From NCBI GenBank assembly GCA_965229565.1, contig OZ245888.1, positions 310,001-374,000 of the forward strand: a stretch of 64,000 nucleotides of DNA, written 5' to 3'. Under the pieces are notes generated by a model. That model did not search any database, was not told where the DNA came from, and saw only the letters and a list, made by a program, of their open reading frames with translations. Origin of the DNA: JANQNX01 sp040217095. Lineage in GTDB: Bacteria; Pseudomonadota; Gammaproteobacteria; Eutrophobiales; Eutrophobiaceae. This document shows positions 43,936 to 51,574 of the stretch, one piece after another. Numbering within the stretch: the first letter of the stretch is position 1; each line of letters begins with the position of its first letter. The position numbers and the translations under genes were made by a program.

Positions 43936-44847
43936 ATGTCTAAATCTTATCTCCGCTTCTGGGGCGTACGGGGTTCCTATGCTGCGCCTTTTAGTTCACA
44001 CCTGAAAGTAGGTGGCAACACCTCGTGCGTGGAGATAAACGTCGATAACAATCTGCTTGTCTGTGATGCCGGTACCGGCATCATCCCGCTGGGCAACAAG
44101 CTTGCTGCCCAGAAAGATATCAAGAATATGACGTTGATATTGACCCATTATCACTGGGATCATATCTGTGGCCTGCCTTTTTTTGTGCCCGCGTTTATAC
44201 CCGACTGGAACATACGTTTTTACGGGCCAGGTGAGTCGGTGCAGGAAATAAAGCAGAACCTGGATTCCCAGATGCAGGCCCCCTACTTCCCGGTAGGAAC
44301 AGAAACCTGGATGGCAAAAATCGAGTATATCGACCCTGCTGCCAAGAAGATTACCGAGGGTCCTATTGAGGTCAAGCATCACAGCGTGCATCACCCGGGG
44401 ATTACCTACGGCTATACCATCAAGGCGGCAAACAAGAAGATTGTTTACATCTCGGACAACGAGTGCCAGTTCCTGGACAAGTCGATTAAATTGAAACTGA
44501 CCGAGTTCAATGAAGAAGAACAGGAAATGTTCGAGGCCATGAACCGTGAAGAGTATGAATACGAACTGACCAATATCAAGGATGCTGACATCCTGATTCA
44601 CGATGCACAATACACGCCGGAAGATTATGAGACCAAGCGTGGCTGGGGTCACTCATGTTACGTCGACGTGGTTAATAGCGCCATTGATGCGAAGGTAAAA
44701 GATCTTTACCTGTATCATCACGATCCCTATAACGACGATAATGCAATTGAAAAAATCTACGAAGAATCACTAAAAATAATCGAACAGAGAAAAGCTTCAC
44801 TAAGATGCCATATTGCCCGTGAAGGCATGGAAATTGATCTCGATTAA
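43936..44847 (+). CDS. MBL-fold metallo-hydrolase (WGVRGS type)
   Basis: A 303-residue metallo-beta-lactamase-fold hydrolase. It starts MSKSYLRFWGVRGSYAAPF, then VGGNTSCVEI, and carries the metal motif THYHWDHICGLPFF (HxHxDH, about residues 71-76) with later His and Asp ligands (ILIHDAQY, LYHHDP). This WGVRGS subgroup resembles class-II cyclic phosphodiesterase and PhnP-type enzymes; the substrate is unknown. Gene pairing with a receiver 19 bases upstream suggests a phosphorelay link. Nothing missing in the active site. Confidence 0.85.
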   Translation: MSKSYLRFWGVRGSYAAPFSSHLKVGGNTSCVEINVDNNLLVCDAGTGIIPLGNKLAAQKDIKNMTLILTHYHWDHICGLPFFVPAFIPDWNIRFYGPGESVQEIKQNLDSQMQAPYFPVGTETWMAKIEYIDPAAKKITEGPIEVKHHSVHHPGITYGYTIKAANKKIVYISDNECQFLDKSIKLKLTEFNEEEQEMFEAMNREEYEYELTNIKDADILIHDAQYTPEDYETKRGWGHSCYVDVVNSAIDAKVKDLYLYHHDPYNDDNAIEKIYEESLKIIEQRKASLRCHIAREGMEIDLD

Positions 44848-44874
44848 ACTGTAGTTCCCGGATATTGATCCCTT

Positions 44875-45072
44875 ATGCAAGTAGTACTAAACGGTGAAAT
44901 ACATACTGTTGAAGATGAGGCGACGGTTGCTGAACTGGTCACGCGGCTTGAGCTGACCGGTAAATACGCCGTCGAGTTGAATGAAACCATTGTCCCCCGC
45001 GGTGAGTATCAAAACGCAGTGTTACACGCCGGCGATCGTATAGAAGTCGTTCAGGCTATAGGCGGAGGTTAA
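44875..45072 (+). CDS. thiS: sulfur carrier protein ThiS
   Basis: A 65-residue ubiquitin-fold carrier ending in QAIGGG; the C-terminal Gly-Gly is activated and thiocarboxylated to deliver sulfur for the thiazole ring of thiamine. Length and fold (VVLNGEIHTVEDEATVAEL) are normal. It lies 4 bases before thiG, so co-transcribed. No TPP riboswitch can be seen in the 27-base space upstream; the promoter may lie upstream in or before the MBL gene. Confidence 0.95.
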   Translation: MQVVLNGEIHTVEDEATVAELVTRLELTGKYAVELNETIVPRGEYQNAVLHAGDRIEVVQAIGGG

Positions 45073-45076
45073 ATAT

Positions 45077-45868
45077 ATGTCTGCTTCCAGGGCAGATAAA
45101 CTGCAGATTGCCGGTACCGAATATGGTTCTCGCCTGCTGGTTGGCACCGGCAAATACAAGGACATGGAAGAAACCGGGCAGGCCATCGCTGCCAGCGGTG
45201 CCGAGATCGTCACCGTCGCTATTCGTCGAACCAATATCGGCCAGCATAAGGACGAACCCAACCTTCTGGACGTCATTTCACCTGACAAATACACCCTCTT
45301 GCCAAATACCGCCGGTTGTTATGACGCTGAATCGGCAATACGTACCTGCCGGCTGGCGCGTGAGTTACTTGATGGTCATGACCTGGTAAAACTCGAAGTG
45401 CTCGGCGATGAAAAGACCCTGTACCCGGACATGCCCGCGACGATGAAGGCCGCCGAAGTGCTGGTCAAGGATGGATTCAAGGTCATGGTCTATTGCACCG
45501 ATGACCCGATACAGGCCAGGCGCCTGGAAGAAATCGGCTGCGTCGCCGTCATGCCGCTGGCCGCGCCTATAGGCTCAGGGCTGGGTATCCGCAACCCGTT
45601 TACTATTCGCACCATAATTGAAAATGCCGGCGTTCCAATCATTGTCGATGCCGGTGTTGGTACTGCCTCGGACGCCGCCATCGCCATGGAGCTGGGATGT
45701 GACGGGGTATTAATGAACACCGCTATCGCCGAAGCCGATAACCCGGTATTGATGGCAAGTGCCATGAACAAGGCCATACAGGCAGGACGCGAGGCCTTCC
45801 TGGCCGGGCGCATGCCGAGGCGGGCCTATGCCAGCGCCTCATCTCCGCTGGATGGCAAATTCTTCTGA
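45077..45868 (+). CDS. thiG: thiazole synthase ThiG
   Basis: A 263-residue TIM-barrel enzyme that builds the thiazole phosphate of thiamine from DXP, dehydroglycine and ThiS thiocarboxylate. The Schiff-base Lys in LVKLEVLGD (about residue 106), and the later VMPLAAPIGSGLGI and PIIVDAGVGTASDAA blocks, are typical. Follows thiS closely. The other thiamine genes (thiC, thiD, thiE, thiH or thiO) are not in the window. Confidence 0.97.
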   Translation: MSASRADKLQIAGTEYGSRLLVGTGKYKDMEETGQAIAASGAEIVTVAIRRTNIGQHKDEPNLLDVISPDKYTLLPNTAGCYDAESAIRTCRLARELLDGHDLVKLEVLGDEKTLYPDMPATMKAAEVLVKDGFKVMVYCTDDPIQARRLEEIGCVAVMPLAAPIGSGLGIRNPFTIRTIIENAGVPIIVDAGVGTASDAAIAMELGCDGVLMNTAIAEADNPVLMASAMNKAIQAGREAFLAGRMPRRAYASASSPLDGKFF

Positions 45869-45873
45869 CCGCC

Positions 45874-46563
45874 TTGGACAAGGCTGAATACCAGCATCGT
45901 TCAATACGCAGCTTCGTACGACGTGAAGGCAGGTTGACGCGCGCGCAGAGCCGGGCGCTGGATCAGTACTGGCCACGATACGGTATAGATTTTTCCGGTG
46001 AGATACTGGATATCAATACGTTATTCGGGCGTCGGGCACCGCTGGTAGTGGATATTGGCGTTGGCACAGGTGACAGTACCCTGCAACATGCCCTGCAGCA
46101 TCCCGACAATAATTACCTTGCCATCGAGGTGCACCGTCCCGGTGTTGGCCACCTGCTGAACGAGATGGGTAATCAACACATAAGCAATATTCGTGTTATC
46201 AATCACGACGTCATCCCGGTACTTGGCAAGCTGATTCCGGCCGGCTCCGTCAGCCAGGTCTTTATCTTTTTCCCGGATCCGTGGCCAAAGAAAAGGCATC
46301 ATAAGAGAAGGCTTATCAATGCCGAACTACTTGGCCTGTTGCAGAAGATACTGGCCCGGAATGGTCGCCTGCATATCGCTACAGACTGGGAGGATTATGC
46401 CGAGCATATAGAAGCAGTGTTCAGCAACAGTCCCGCGTTTTATAACCTCGCAACCAATGCCGGCTTTGCGCCACGTCCGGCATGGCGAACCCATACACGC
46501 TATGAGGCGCGCGGTACGCGACTGCATCACAACGTCAGGGACTTCTGTTATTGCCTGGTTTAA
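45874..46563 (+). CDS. trmB: tRNA (guanine-N7-)-methyltransferase
   Basis: A 229-residue SAM-dependent methyltransferase that makes m7G46 in tRNAs. SAM motif VVDIGVGTGDSTLQ (about residues 60-73), VEVHRPGVGHLL-type motif as AIEVHRPGVGHLLNEM, and the PDPWPKKRHHKRRL signature (about 136-149). The start seems to be TTG at 45874, 5 bases after the thiG stop; no good ATG is near the family N-terminus. Tail overlap of four bases with the convergent HAD gene. Confidence 0.95.
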   Translation: MDKAEYQHRSIRSFVRREGRLTRAQSRALDQYWPRYGIDFSGEILDINTLFGRRAPLVVDIGVGTGDSTLQHALQHPDNNYLAIEVHRPGVGHLLNEMGNQHISNIRVINHDVIPVLGKLIPAGSVSQVFIFFPDPWPKKRHHKRRLINAELLGLLQKILARNGRLHIATDWEDYAEHIEAVFSNSPAFYNLATNAGFAPRPAWRTHTRYEARGTRLHHNVRDFCYCLV

Positions 46564-47219
46564 AACTCGAGGTCAGAAAAGCAATGCACGGCAGTGAATT
46601 CCTGCGTGTCCTGCAACCCGGCCTGGCTGTCGGGACTGGCGATAGCCAGAAGATTTGCAATCCCGAACTGTCGTGCGGCTCGCAAAACGGTCAGGTTATC
46701 GTCGACCAGTAGCGTACTCTGGTTTGAAAAACCTATCTCATCCTGCAGTCGCTGCCAGAAGGCCTGCTCTTCCTTGGCAAACCCGAGTCGATGCGAACTG
46801 ACAATTGCATCAAAGAACACATCAATACCGGTTTTGTTCATCTTCATTTCGATCAATTTTTCATGCGAGTTGGTTACCATGATGACCCGGTAATCACTCT
46901 CTTTTAATCGTTGCAGAAACGTATCGGCGTGTGGTCGTTTTTGTATGAGATGTTCCACGTCCGCCTTCAGGGCAAACACATCGAACTTCAGGCGTTCAGT
47001 CCAGAAATCGAGACAGTACCATGGGAGAGTGCCTGCCTCCTGTTCATACCATGTTTTTAATTGTTGACTGGCCAGTGCGGGATCCATGCCGTTCAATTCG
47101 GCCCAGTGTTGTGGCAGGTATACCTGCCAAAAGTAATTATCAAAATATAAATCCAGCAAGGTACCGTCCATATCCAACAGAACAGTATCAATTTGCTGCC
47201 AGTCAAACTCGGGTGTCAT
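46560..47219 (-). CDS. HAD-family nucleotidase, GMP/IMP nucleotidase-like (YrfG)
   Basis: A 219-residue haloacid-dehalogenase hydrolase. Motif I LLDMDGTLLDLYFDN (about residues 14-28; nucleophile Asp in DMDGT), motif II MVTNSHEKL (about 115), and a late LLVDDNLTVLRAARQFG (about 168-184) match the YrfG group, which dephosphorylates GMP and IMP in E. coli. The substrate is by family only. The 3' end overlaps trmB by four bases on the opposite strand. Confidence 0.85.
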   Translation of the reverse strand: MTPEFDWQQIDTVLLDMDGTLLDLYFDNYFWQVYLPQHWAELNGMDPALASQQLKTWYEQEAGTLPWYCLDFWTERLKFDVFALKADVEHLIQKRPHADTFLQRLKESDYRVIMVTNSHEKLIEMKMNKTGIDVFFDAIVSSHRLGFAKEEQAFWQRLQDEIGFSNQSTLLVDDNLTVLRAARQFGIANLLAIASPDSQAGLQDTQEFTAVHCFSDLEF

Positions 47220-47282
47220 GTCAACAATAAGAAAGGTAAACTAAAGTGAAACAGTTTGCAGAAGCATACACTATCCAAAGCC

Positions 47283-48092
47283 ATGCCGCTTATACAACAT
47301 GATCAACTTGCCAGCCTGGTTCCGGAAATACTACGGATCGCGGCCGAGGCCGGTGAAAAAATCCTGGAAGTCTACAACACCGACTTTACCGTCAAGAACA
47401 AGGAGGACAACTCGCCGTTAACGGCGGCCGATATGGCCGCACATAAACATATTTGCCACAGGCTCAAGGCATTGACCCCGGAAACACCTATTCTTTCCGA
47501 AGAATCTGCCAGTATTCCATACGAGGAACGAAAAAGCTGGCAACAGTACTGGCTGGTGGACCCCCTGGATGGAACGCGTGAATTCATCAAGCGCAACGGA
47601 GAGTTTACCGTCAATATCGCATTGATAGAGAGTGATCGGTCCATCCTCGGAGTTATTTATATTCCGGTGACCGCCGAGGGCTACTCTGCGTCGCTCGGTA
47701 GCGGTGCCAGAAAACACGATAGCCAGGGCAATTCCGTATCTATCCAGGTAGCAAAGACCTCCGACGAAACTATAACCGTGGCCGGCAGCCGCTCACATGG
47801 CAATGAACGCCTGAAGGAATTTATTGCCAGTCTCGATGATCCGGAAGTACTGTCTATCGGCAGCTCCATGAAGTTCTGCCTGGTCGCCGAGGGCAAGGCC
47901 GACATCTACCCACGTTTTGGTCCCACCTCGGAATGGGACACTGCGGCGGCCCAGTGCATCGTGGAAGAGGCGGGTGGAATCGTGGTAGATACCGGTTTTA
48001 ACCGGCTACGTTACAACACCAAGGAGTCATTGCTTAACCCGCCATTCCTGGTGATTGCTGACCCGGGATTTAACTGGCAGCAATACCTGTAA
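47283..48092 (+). CDS. cysQ: 3'(2'),5'-bisphosphate nucleotidase CysQ
   Basis: A 269-residue inositol-monophosphatase-fold enzyme that hydrolyses PAP, the by-product of sulfate activation, to AMP. Metal motif DPLDGTREFIKRNGEFTVNI (about residues 92-111), early Glu of LSEESASIPYEER (about 74-86) and the C-terminal WDTAAAQCIVEEAGG (about 216-230) are complete. The start at 47283 (MPLIQHDQL) is preferred over an ATG 9 codons upstream. Confidence 0.95.
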   Translation: MPLIQHDQLASLVPEILRIAAEAGEKILEVYNTDFTVKNKEDNSPLTAADMAAHKHICHRLKALTPETPILSEESASIPYEERKSWQQYWLVDPLDGTREFIKRNGEFTVNIALIESDRSILGVIYIPVTAEGYSASLGSGARKHDSQGNSVSIQVAKTSDETITVAGSRSHGNERLKEFIASLDDPEVLSIGSSMKFCLVAEGKADIYPRFGPTSEWDTAAAQCIVEEAGGIVVDTGFNRLRYNTKESLLNPPFLVIADPGFNWQQYL

Positions 48093-48107
48093 AAACAGGC
48101 CCTGGTG

Positions 48108-48686
48108 CTACACCTTGTCGGTGTCATGCAGAAAATCTTCCCTGATGGATACTTTAAGATCTTCTGTTTTTTCACCTGAATGGCAGATGATCACGCGTTG
48201 AAAGAACAGGTTGTTTGGTACCCGTATCAGGGTATCACCATTGATAGAATCACTGGCCGCCAACGTCGTATAGAAAAGGTTTAGGCCGATCACCTTGCCT
48301 TTCATCCCAAACTCCTTTTCTGCTTCCTTGATCTCTATCGTGTCACCAAACTTGAACGGAGGAAAAACCAGAAGCAGGAATGAACAGGACACATTGCTGA
48401 GCACACTCCAGACGGCAACAAAACCTATGGCCACCAGCATCAGGATCCCAGATACGGAAGTCAGGATGACCGTCAGTGATATCCCCAGTTGATACAACAC
48501 GAGTAAAACAACCAGGACCACAATAAACCACTTGATAATACCCAGTAGGGGAAAGAGCATGGGCCCATCAAGTTTGCCATTGCGTTGCAGGCTGAACAGT
48601 GTTCGTTGTGTAAAGTAATTAGCGAAGTAACCGGCAACCACGATCAACGTGATTTCAACAAATTTCACCAGGTAATCAAGTTCCAT
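48108..48686 (-). CDS. short MscS-like mechanosensitive channel
   Basis: A 192-residue membrane protein. About three hydrophobic segments, the last pore-lining one with Gly/Ala spacing (ILMLVAIGFVAVWSVLSNV), then the beta-domain FPPFKFGDTIEIKEAEKEFGMKG and the INGDTLIRVPNNLFF motif typical of MscS. The C-terminal alpha/beta cage of MscS is mostly missing (the protein ends about 30 residues after PNN), so it is a minimal form. Two dozen bases downstream of the aspartoacylase-like gene on the same strand, so possibly in its transcript. Confidence 0.82.
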   Translation of the reverse strand: MELDYLVKFVEITLIVVAGYFANYFTQRTLFSLQRNGKLDGPMLFPLLGIIKWFIVVLVVLLVLYQLGISLTVILTSVSGILMLVAIGFVAVWSVLSNVSCSFLLLVFPPFKFGDTIEIKEAEKEFGMKGKVIGLNLFYTTLAASDSINGDTLIRVPNNLFFQRVIICHSGEKTEDLKVSIREDFLHDTDKV

Positions 48687-48707
48687 AAAAAAGTATCCTG
48701 CCTGATA

Positions 48708-49754
48708 TCATGCGATGGGTGGTTCAGAGGGTTTACGATTATCCGTGGCCGGGTCAATCTCACTGTTGAATTCTTCTATCCTGTCCGCAACCTTATCTAC
48801 CTGCCTGAATGTTGCTATATGAAATAGTGCCTCTCCTTCATTGACCAGCGGTATGTTTGTGCGCCCGATAATGATACCGTCCACTGCTGAAAATACCTGT
48901 TCCTCAACTTCGCCAAATGGATCTGAAACAATCCCGAGTATGTCATTCTTTTTCACCGTTGTTCCCAGGCTGACCATGGAGCGAAGGATACCGCTCTTGG
49001 GTGCCCTGACCCAGATACTGGATTTAGCCACCATCGGCGTATAAGTCGATGCTGCTTTCTTTAGTTTGGGTAACATGCCTATCTCGCGCATGACCGAGAT
49101 AATGCCTTTTACGCCAGCACGTATAGAACCTTCGTGAAAACGCAAGGCTTCACCGGCCTCATACACAAGTACCGGGATCTTCATTTTATTGACGGACTGG
49201 CGCAGGGATCCTTCTACAAGGTTCGTATTAAGTATCACCGGAGCGTAAAACGCCATCGCCATGCGTTCCGTTTCCTTGTCCTTCAGGTAAGCACGCACCT
49301 GTGGCAGGTTATCCCGATGCACTGCGGCAGTATGCAGGTCGATGCCGTGGGTACATTTCTGCACGATCTCTTTCAGGAAGATGTTTGCCAGGCGCGCGGC
49401 CATAGAGCCTTTCTCTGAACCCGGGAAAGAGCGGTTAAGGTCACGCCTGTCCGGGAGATACCGGGTCTGACTGATAAAACCGAACAGGTTCACAACGGGT
49501 ACGGCAATGAGTGTCCCTTTCAGCCTTCCAAGCGAGCGTGATTTAAGCACGCGTCGAATTATCTCGACACCGTTTATCTCGTCACCGTGTAACGCGGCCG
49601 AGATGAACATGACCGGACCATCAATCTTGCTATGTATTACATGAACAGGCAGGCCAATTTCGGTATGGGTATACAAGGCAGGCAATGGCAGATCAAAGAT
49701 TTTTTTCTGTCCTGCCTTGATAACAACATCGCCAATGATGATAGGTTCGCGCAA
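48708..49754 (-). CDS. succinylglutamate desuccinylase/aspartoacylase-type zinc hydrolase
   Basis: A 348-residue zinc carboxypeptidase-like hydrolase of the AstE/AspA group. Zn ligands: ALHGDEINGVEI (His and Glu, about residues 54-65) and a later His in HGIDLHTA (about 135-142); DRRDLNRSFPG is also typical. A C-terminal beta-barrel (about 245-330) resembles a lipoyl-type domain. It is next to a RimK gene (0 bases between the coding regions), where it is seen in several marine gammaproteobacteria; de-glutamylation or a similar amide hydrolysis is an inference. Confidence 0.88.
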   Translation of the reverse strand: MREPIIIGDVVIKAGQKKIFDLPLPALYTHTEIGLPVHVIHSKIDGPVMFISAALHGDEINGVEIIRRVLKSRSLGRLKGTLIAVPVVNLFGFISQTRYLPDRRDLNRSFPGSEKGSMAARLANIFLKEIVQKCTHGIDLHTAAVHRDNLPQVRAYLKDKETERMAMAFYAPVILNTNLVEGSLRQSVNKMKIPVLVYEAGEALRFHEGSIRAGVKGIISVMREIGMLPKLKKAASTYTPMVAKSSIWVRAPKSGILRSMVSLGTTVKKNDILGIVSDPFGEVEEQVFSAVDGIIIGRTNIPLVNEGEALFHIATFRQVDKVADRIEEFNSEIDPATDNRKPSEPPIA

Positions 49755-50669
49755 TTATTTTCCTCCGCCTTTAGTCCCGGTCTTTCCTTTTTTTGCATTT
49801 TTTTCCATGAACTGAATTATGCTTCCGGCAATGTCCTTGTTGGTGGCATTCTCTATGCCTTCCAGTCCTGGCGAGGAATTAACCTCCATCACAACCGGAC
49901 CTGTTTCTGATCGCAGTATGTCCACACCACAGACATTCAGCCCCATTGTATTGGCTGCTTTCAACGCAGTTTTTCTCTCTTCAGCTGAAATAGTTACCAA
50001 GGAAGCAGAACCGCCACGGTGAATATTGGATCGGAATTCACCCTCCGCACCCTGGCGCTTCATGGCCGCAATCACTTTCTCTCCCACTACAAAACAGCGG
50101 ATATCCGCGCCACCTGCTTCTTTAATAAACTGTTGCACCAGGACACTGGCTTTTAGTCCGAGGAAAGACTCAATTACACTTTTGGCTGCGCTTTTTGTTT
50201 CGGCCAGTACGACACCTATCCCCTGTGTGCCCTGTAATAATTTAATGACCAGCGGCGCGCCGCCTACCATCTTAATCAAGTCATTAATATCATCCGGCTT
50301 GTTGGCAAAACCGCTGACGGGAAGTCCGACACCTTTTCTGGATAATAACTGTAAGGATCTCAACTTGTCACGGGAACGAGAAATCGCAACTGATTCATTC
50401 AATGGATATACGCCCATCATTTCGAATTGTCGCAATACAGCCGTACCGTAAAAAGTCACTGAAGCGCCTATTCTTGGGATAACGGCATCAAAGCTACCCA
50501 GTTCTTCACCCTTATAGTGAATGCTGGGGGCAGACGAAGTGATGTTCATGTAACAGCGTAAGACGTCAAGTACCTGCACATCGTGGCCCCGAGATTCTGC
50601 CGCTTCAATAAGTCTTTTCGTAGAGTACAGGTTTCTGTTTCTTGATAAAACTGCAATTTTCATTTTCAA
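49755..50669 (-). CDS. rimK: RimK-type ATP-grasp ligase
   Basis: A 304-residue ATP-grasp enzyme of the ribosomal S6-glutamate ligase family. ATP-grasp motifs: PLVIKLLQGTQGIGVVLAET (about residues 138-157), FIKEAGGADIRCFVVGEKVIAAM (about 182-205), and the metal-binding VMEVNSSPGLEGIE (about 272-285). It adds Glu residues to a protein C-terminus or to small acceptors. Co-directional with rimB-like and aspartoacylase-like genes. The exact acceptor is not shown. Confidence 0.92.
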   Translation of the reverse strand: MKMKIAVLSRNRNLYSTKRLIEAAESRGHDVQVLDVLRCYMNITSSAPSIHYKGEELGSFDAVIPRIGASVTFYGTAVLRQFEMMGVYPLNESVAISRSRDKLRSLQLLSRKGVGLPVSGFANKPDDINDLIKMVGGAPLVIKLLQGTQGIGVVLAETKSAAKSVIESFLGLKASVLVQQFIKEAGGADIRCFVVGEKVIAAMKRQGAEGEFRSNIHRGGSASLVTISAEERKTALKAANTMGLNVCGVDILRSETGPVVMEVNSSPGLEGIENATNKDIAGSIIQFMEKNAKKGKTGTKGGGK

Positions 50670-50685
50670 TTCTCCTAAAAGGTTT

Positions 50686-51135
50686 CTACCTTGGTTTTCT
50701 TGCTGGCTTAAACCTTTTACCAGAAAGGTAGGTTGCGGCTGGATTTACCATTAGCTTGCCGGCCTTAAGTGCCGTTCTTCCAAGTAACATTCTGAACAGC
50801 ATATCCTCGCGATTGGTAAGCGTGAGTTCGATGGGGAACTGCAAGTCGCCGATCTGCAGCGGGGTTTCAATCACGTAGCGTTCCTCCTCGTGACCACCTG
50901 AATCCCTCACAATACGCCTGTCCTTGATCAGCGCTTCGTGCTCCACCACCAGTTCATTATTATGCTGCAAGGGGTGTATGCGAAAGCGAATATAATCCCG
51001 TCCACGCCTTGTCTTCGGCTCTATCTCAAAGGTATGTAATGCCGAGGTCCTGGCACCGGTATCTATCTTGGCCTTGACCGATTTCAGGCCCAGCTCAGGC
51101 AGGCATACCCATTCTTTCCAACCAATTTTGTGCAT
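50686..51135 (-). CDS. rimB: RimB-like retropepsin-type protease (DUF785)
   Basis: A 149-residue protein of the ATP-dependent zinc protease/DUF785 family, a single-domain aspartic protease fold. The active-site-like AKIDTGARTSALH (about residues 24-36) and LLGRTALKAGKLMVNP (about 117-132) are the family hallmarks. In Pseudomonas RimB acts with RimK to control RpsF glutamylation; the name is by family and neighbourhood. Sixteen bases upstream of rimK, same strand. Confidence 0.85.
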   Translation of the reverse strand: MHKIGWKEWVCLPELGLKSVKAKIDTGARTSALHTFEIEPKTRRGRDYIRFRIHPLQHNNELVVEHEALIKDRRIVRDSGGHEEERYVIETPLQIGDLQFPIELTLTNREDMLFRMLLGRTALKAGKLMVNPAATYLSGKRFKPARKPR

Positions 51136-51295
51136 AGTTAATAATCTGATTTTGTGAATATGACTGTAACACAGACAGGAAAATGTTCAGGGGGTTTTTA
51201 GGGTAGTAAATGCAGACCGCGAACCTGGCGGCAGTCAGAAAGGTAAATATAGAGCAATTGCCAGGCACAGATGACATCTTGCCTGGCCTCGGGAG

Positions 51296-51490
51296 TTATT
51301 CGAAAATATTCCTGTCGAGCTTTTCACCCAGCTCTCGTTCCAGCATACGAAGTTCACGCTCAATTTCTATATCACGCCATCTTCGCTTTAACGATATTAA
51401 TTTCTCGGTTGGTTCAGACGTTTCTTCATAACTAACATCGTCCTCAACAGAATCAACATCGTCATCATCAAAATCATCTGCCTTCGCCAT
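51296..51490 (-). CDS. small acidic protein, PA3496-family-like
   Basis: A 64-residue soluble protein: an acidic N-terminus (DDFDDDDVDSVEDD), then a basic/amphipathic helix (RRWRDIEIERELRMLERELGE). The acid-then-helix layout recalls the PA3496 family of small proteins, but short, low-complexity similarity makes this weak. It lies between the MMPL operon and the rimB gene, with a gap on each side (84 and 160 bases), in line with neither operon. Function unknown. Confidence 0.55.
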   Translation of the reverse strand: MAKADDFDDDDVDSVEDDVSYEETSEPTEKLISLKRRWRDIEIERELRMLERELGEKLDRNIFE

Positions 51491-51574
51491 ACCATCACCC
51501 TGAGGCTAAAAATCGCATTTATAGAAAAATTTTCCTCGGGAGACAAGAAAAATTTCATCGATTTTCAATTTTTT

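Noticed and set aside
43996..44652. A 218-codon minus-strand frame inside the MBL gene.
   Set aside because: Shadow of a complete MBL enzyme with intact metal motif.
44848..44874. Possible TPP riboswitch before thiS.
   Set aside because: Only 27 bases lie between the MBL stop and thiS, too short for the riboswitch, and no TPP motif was seen.
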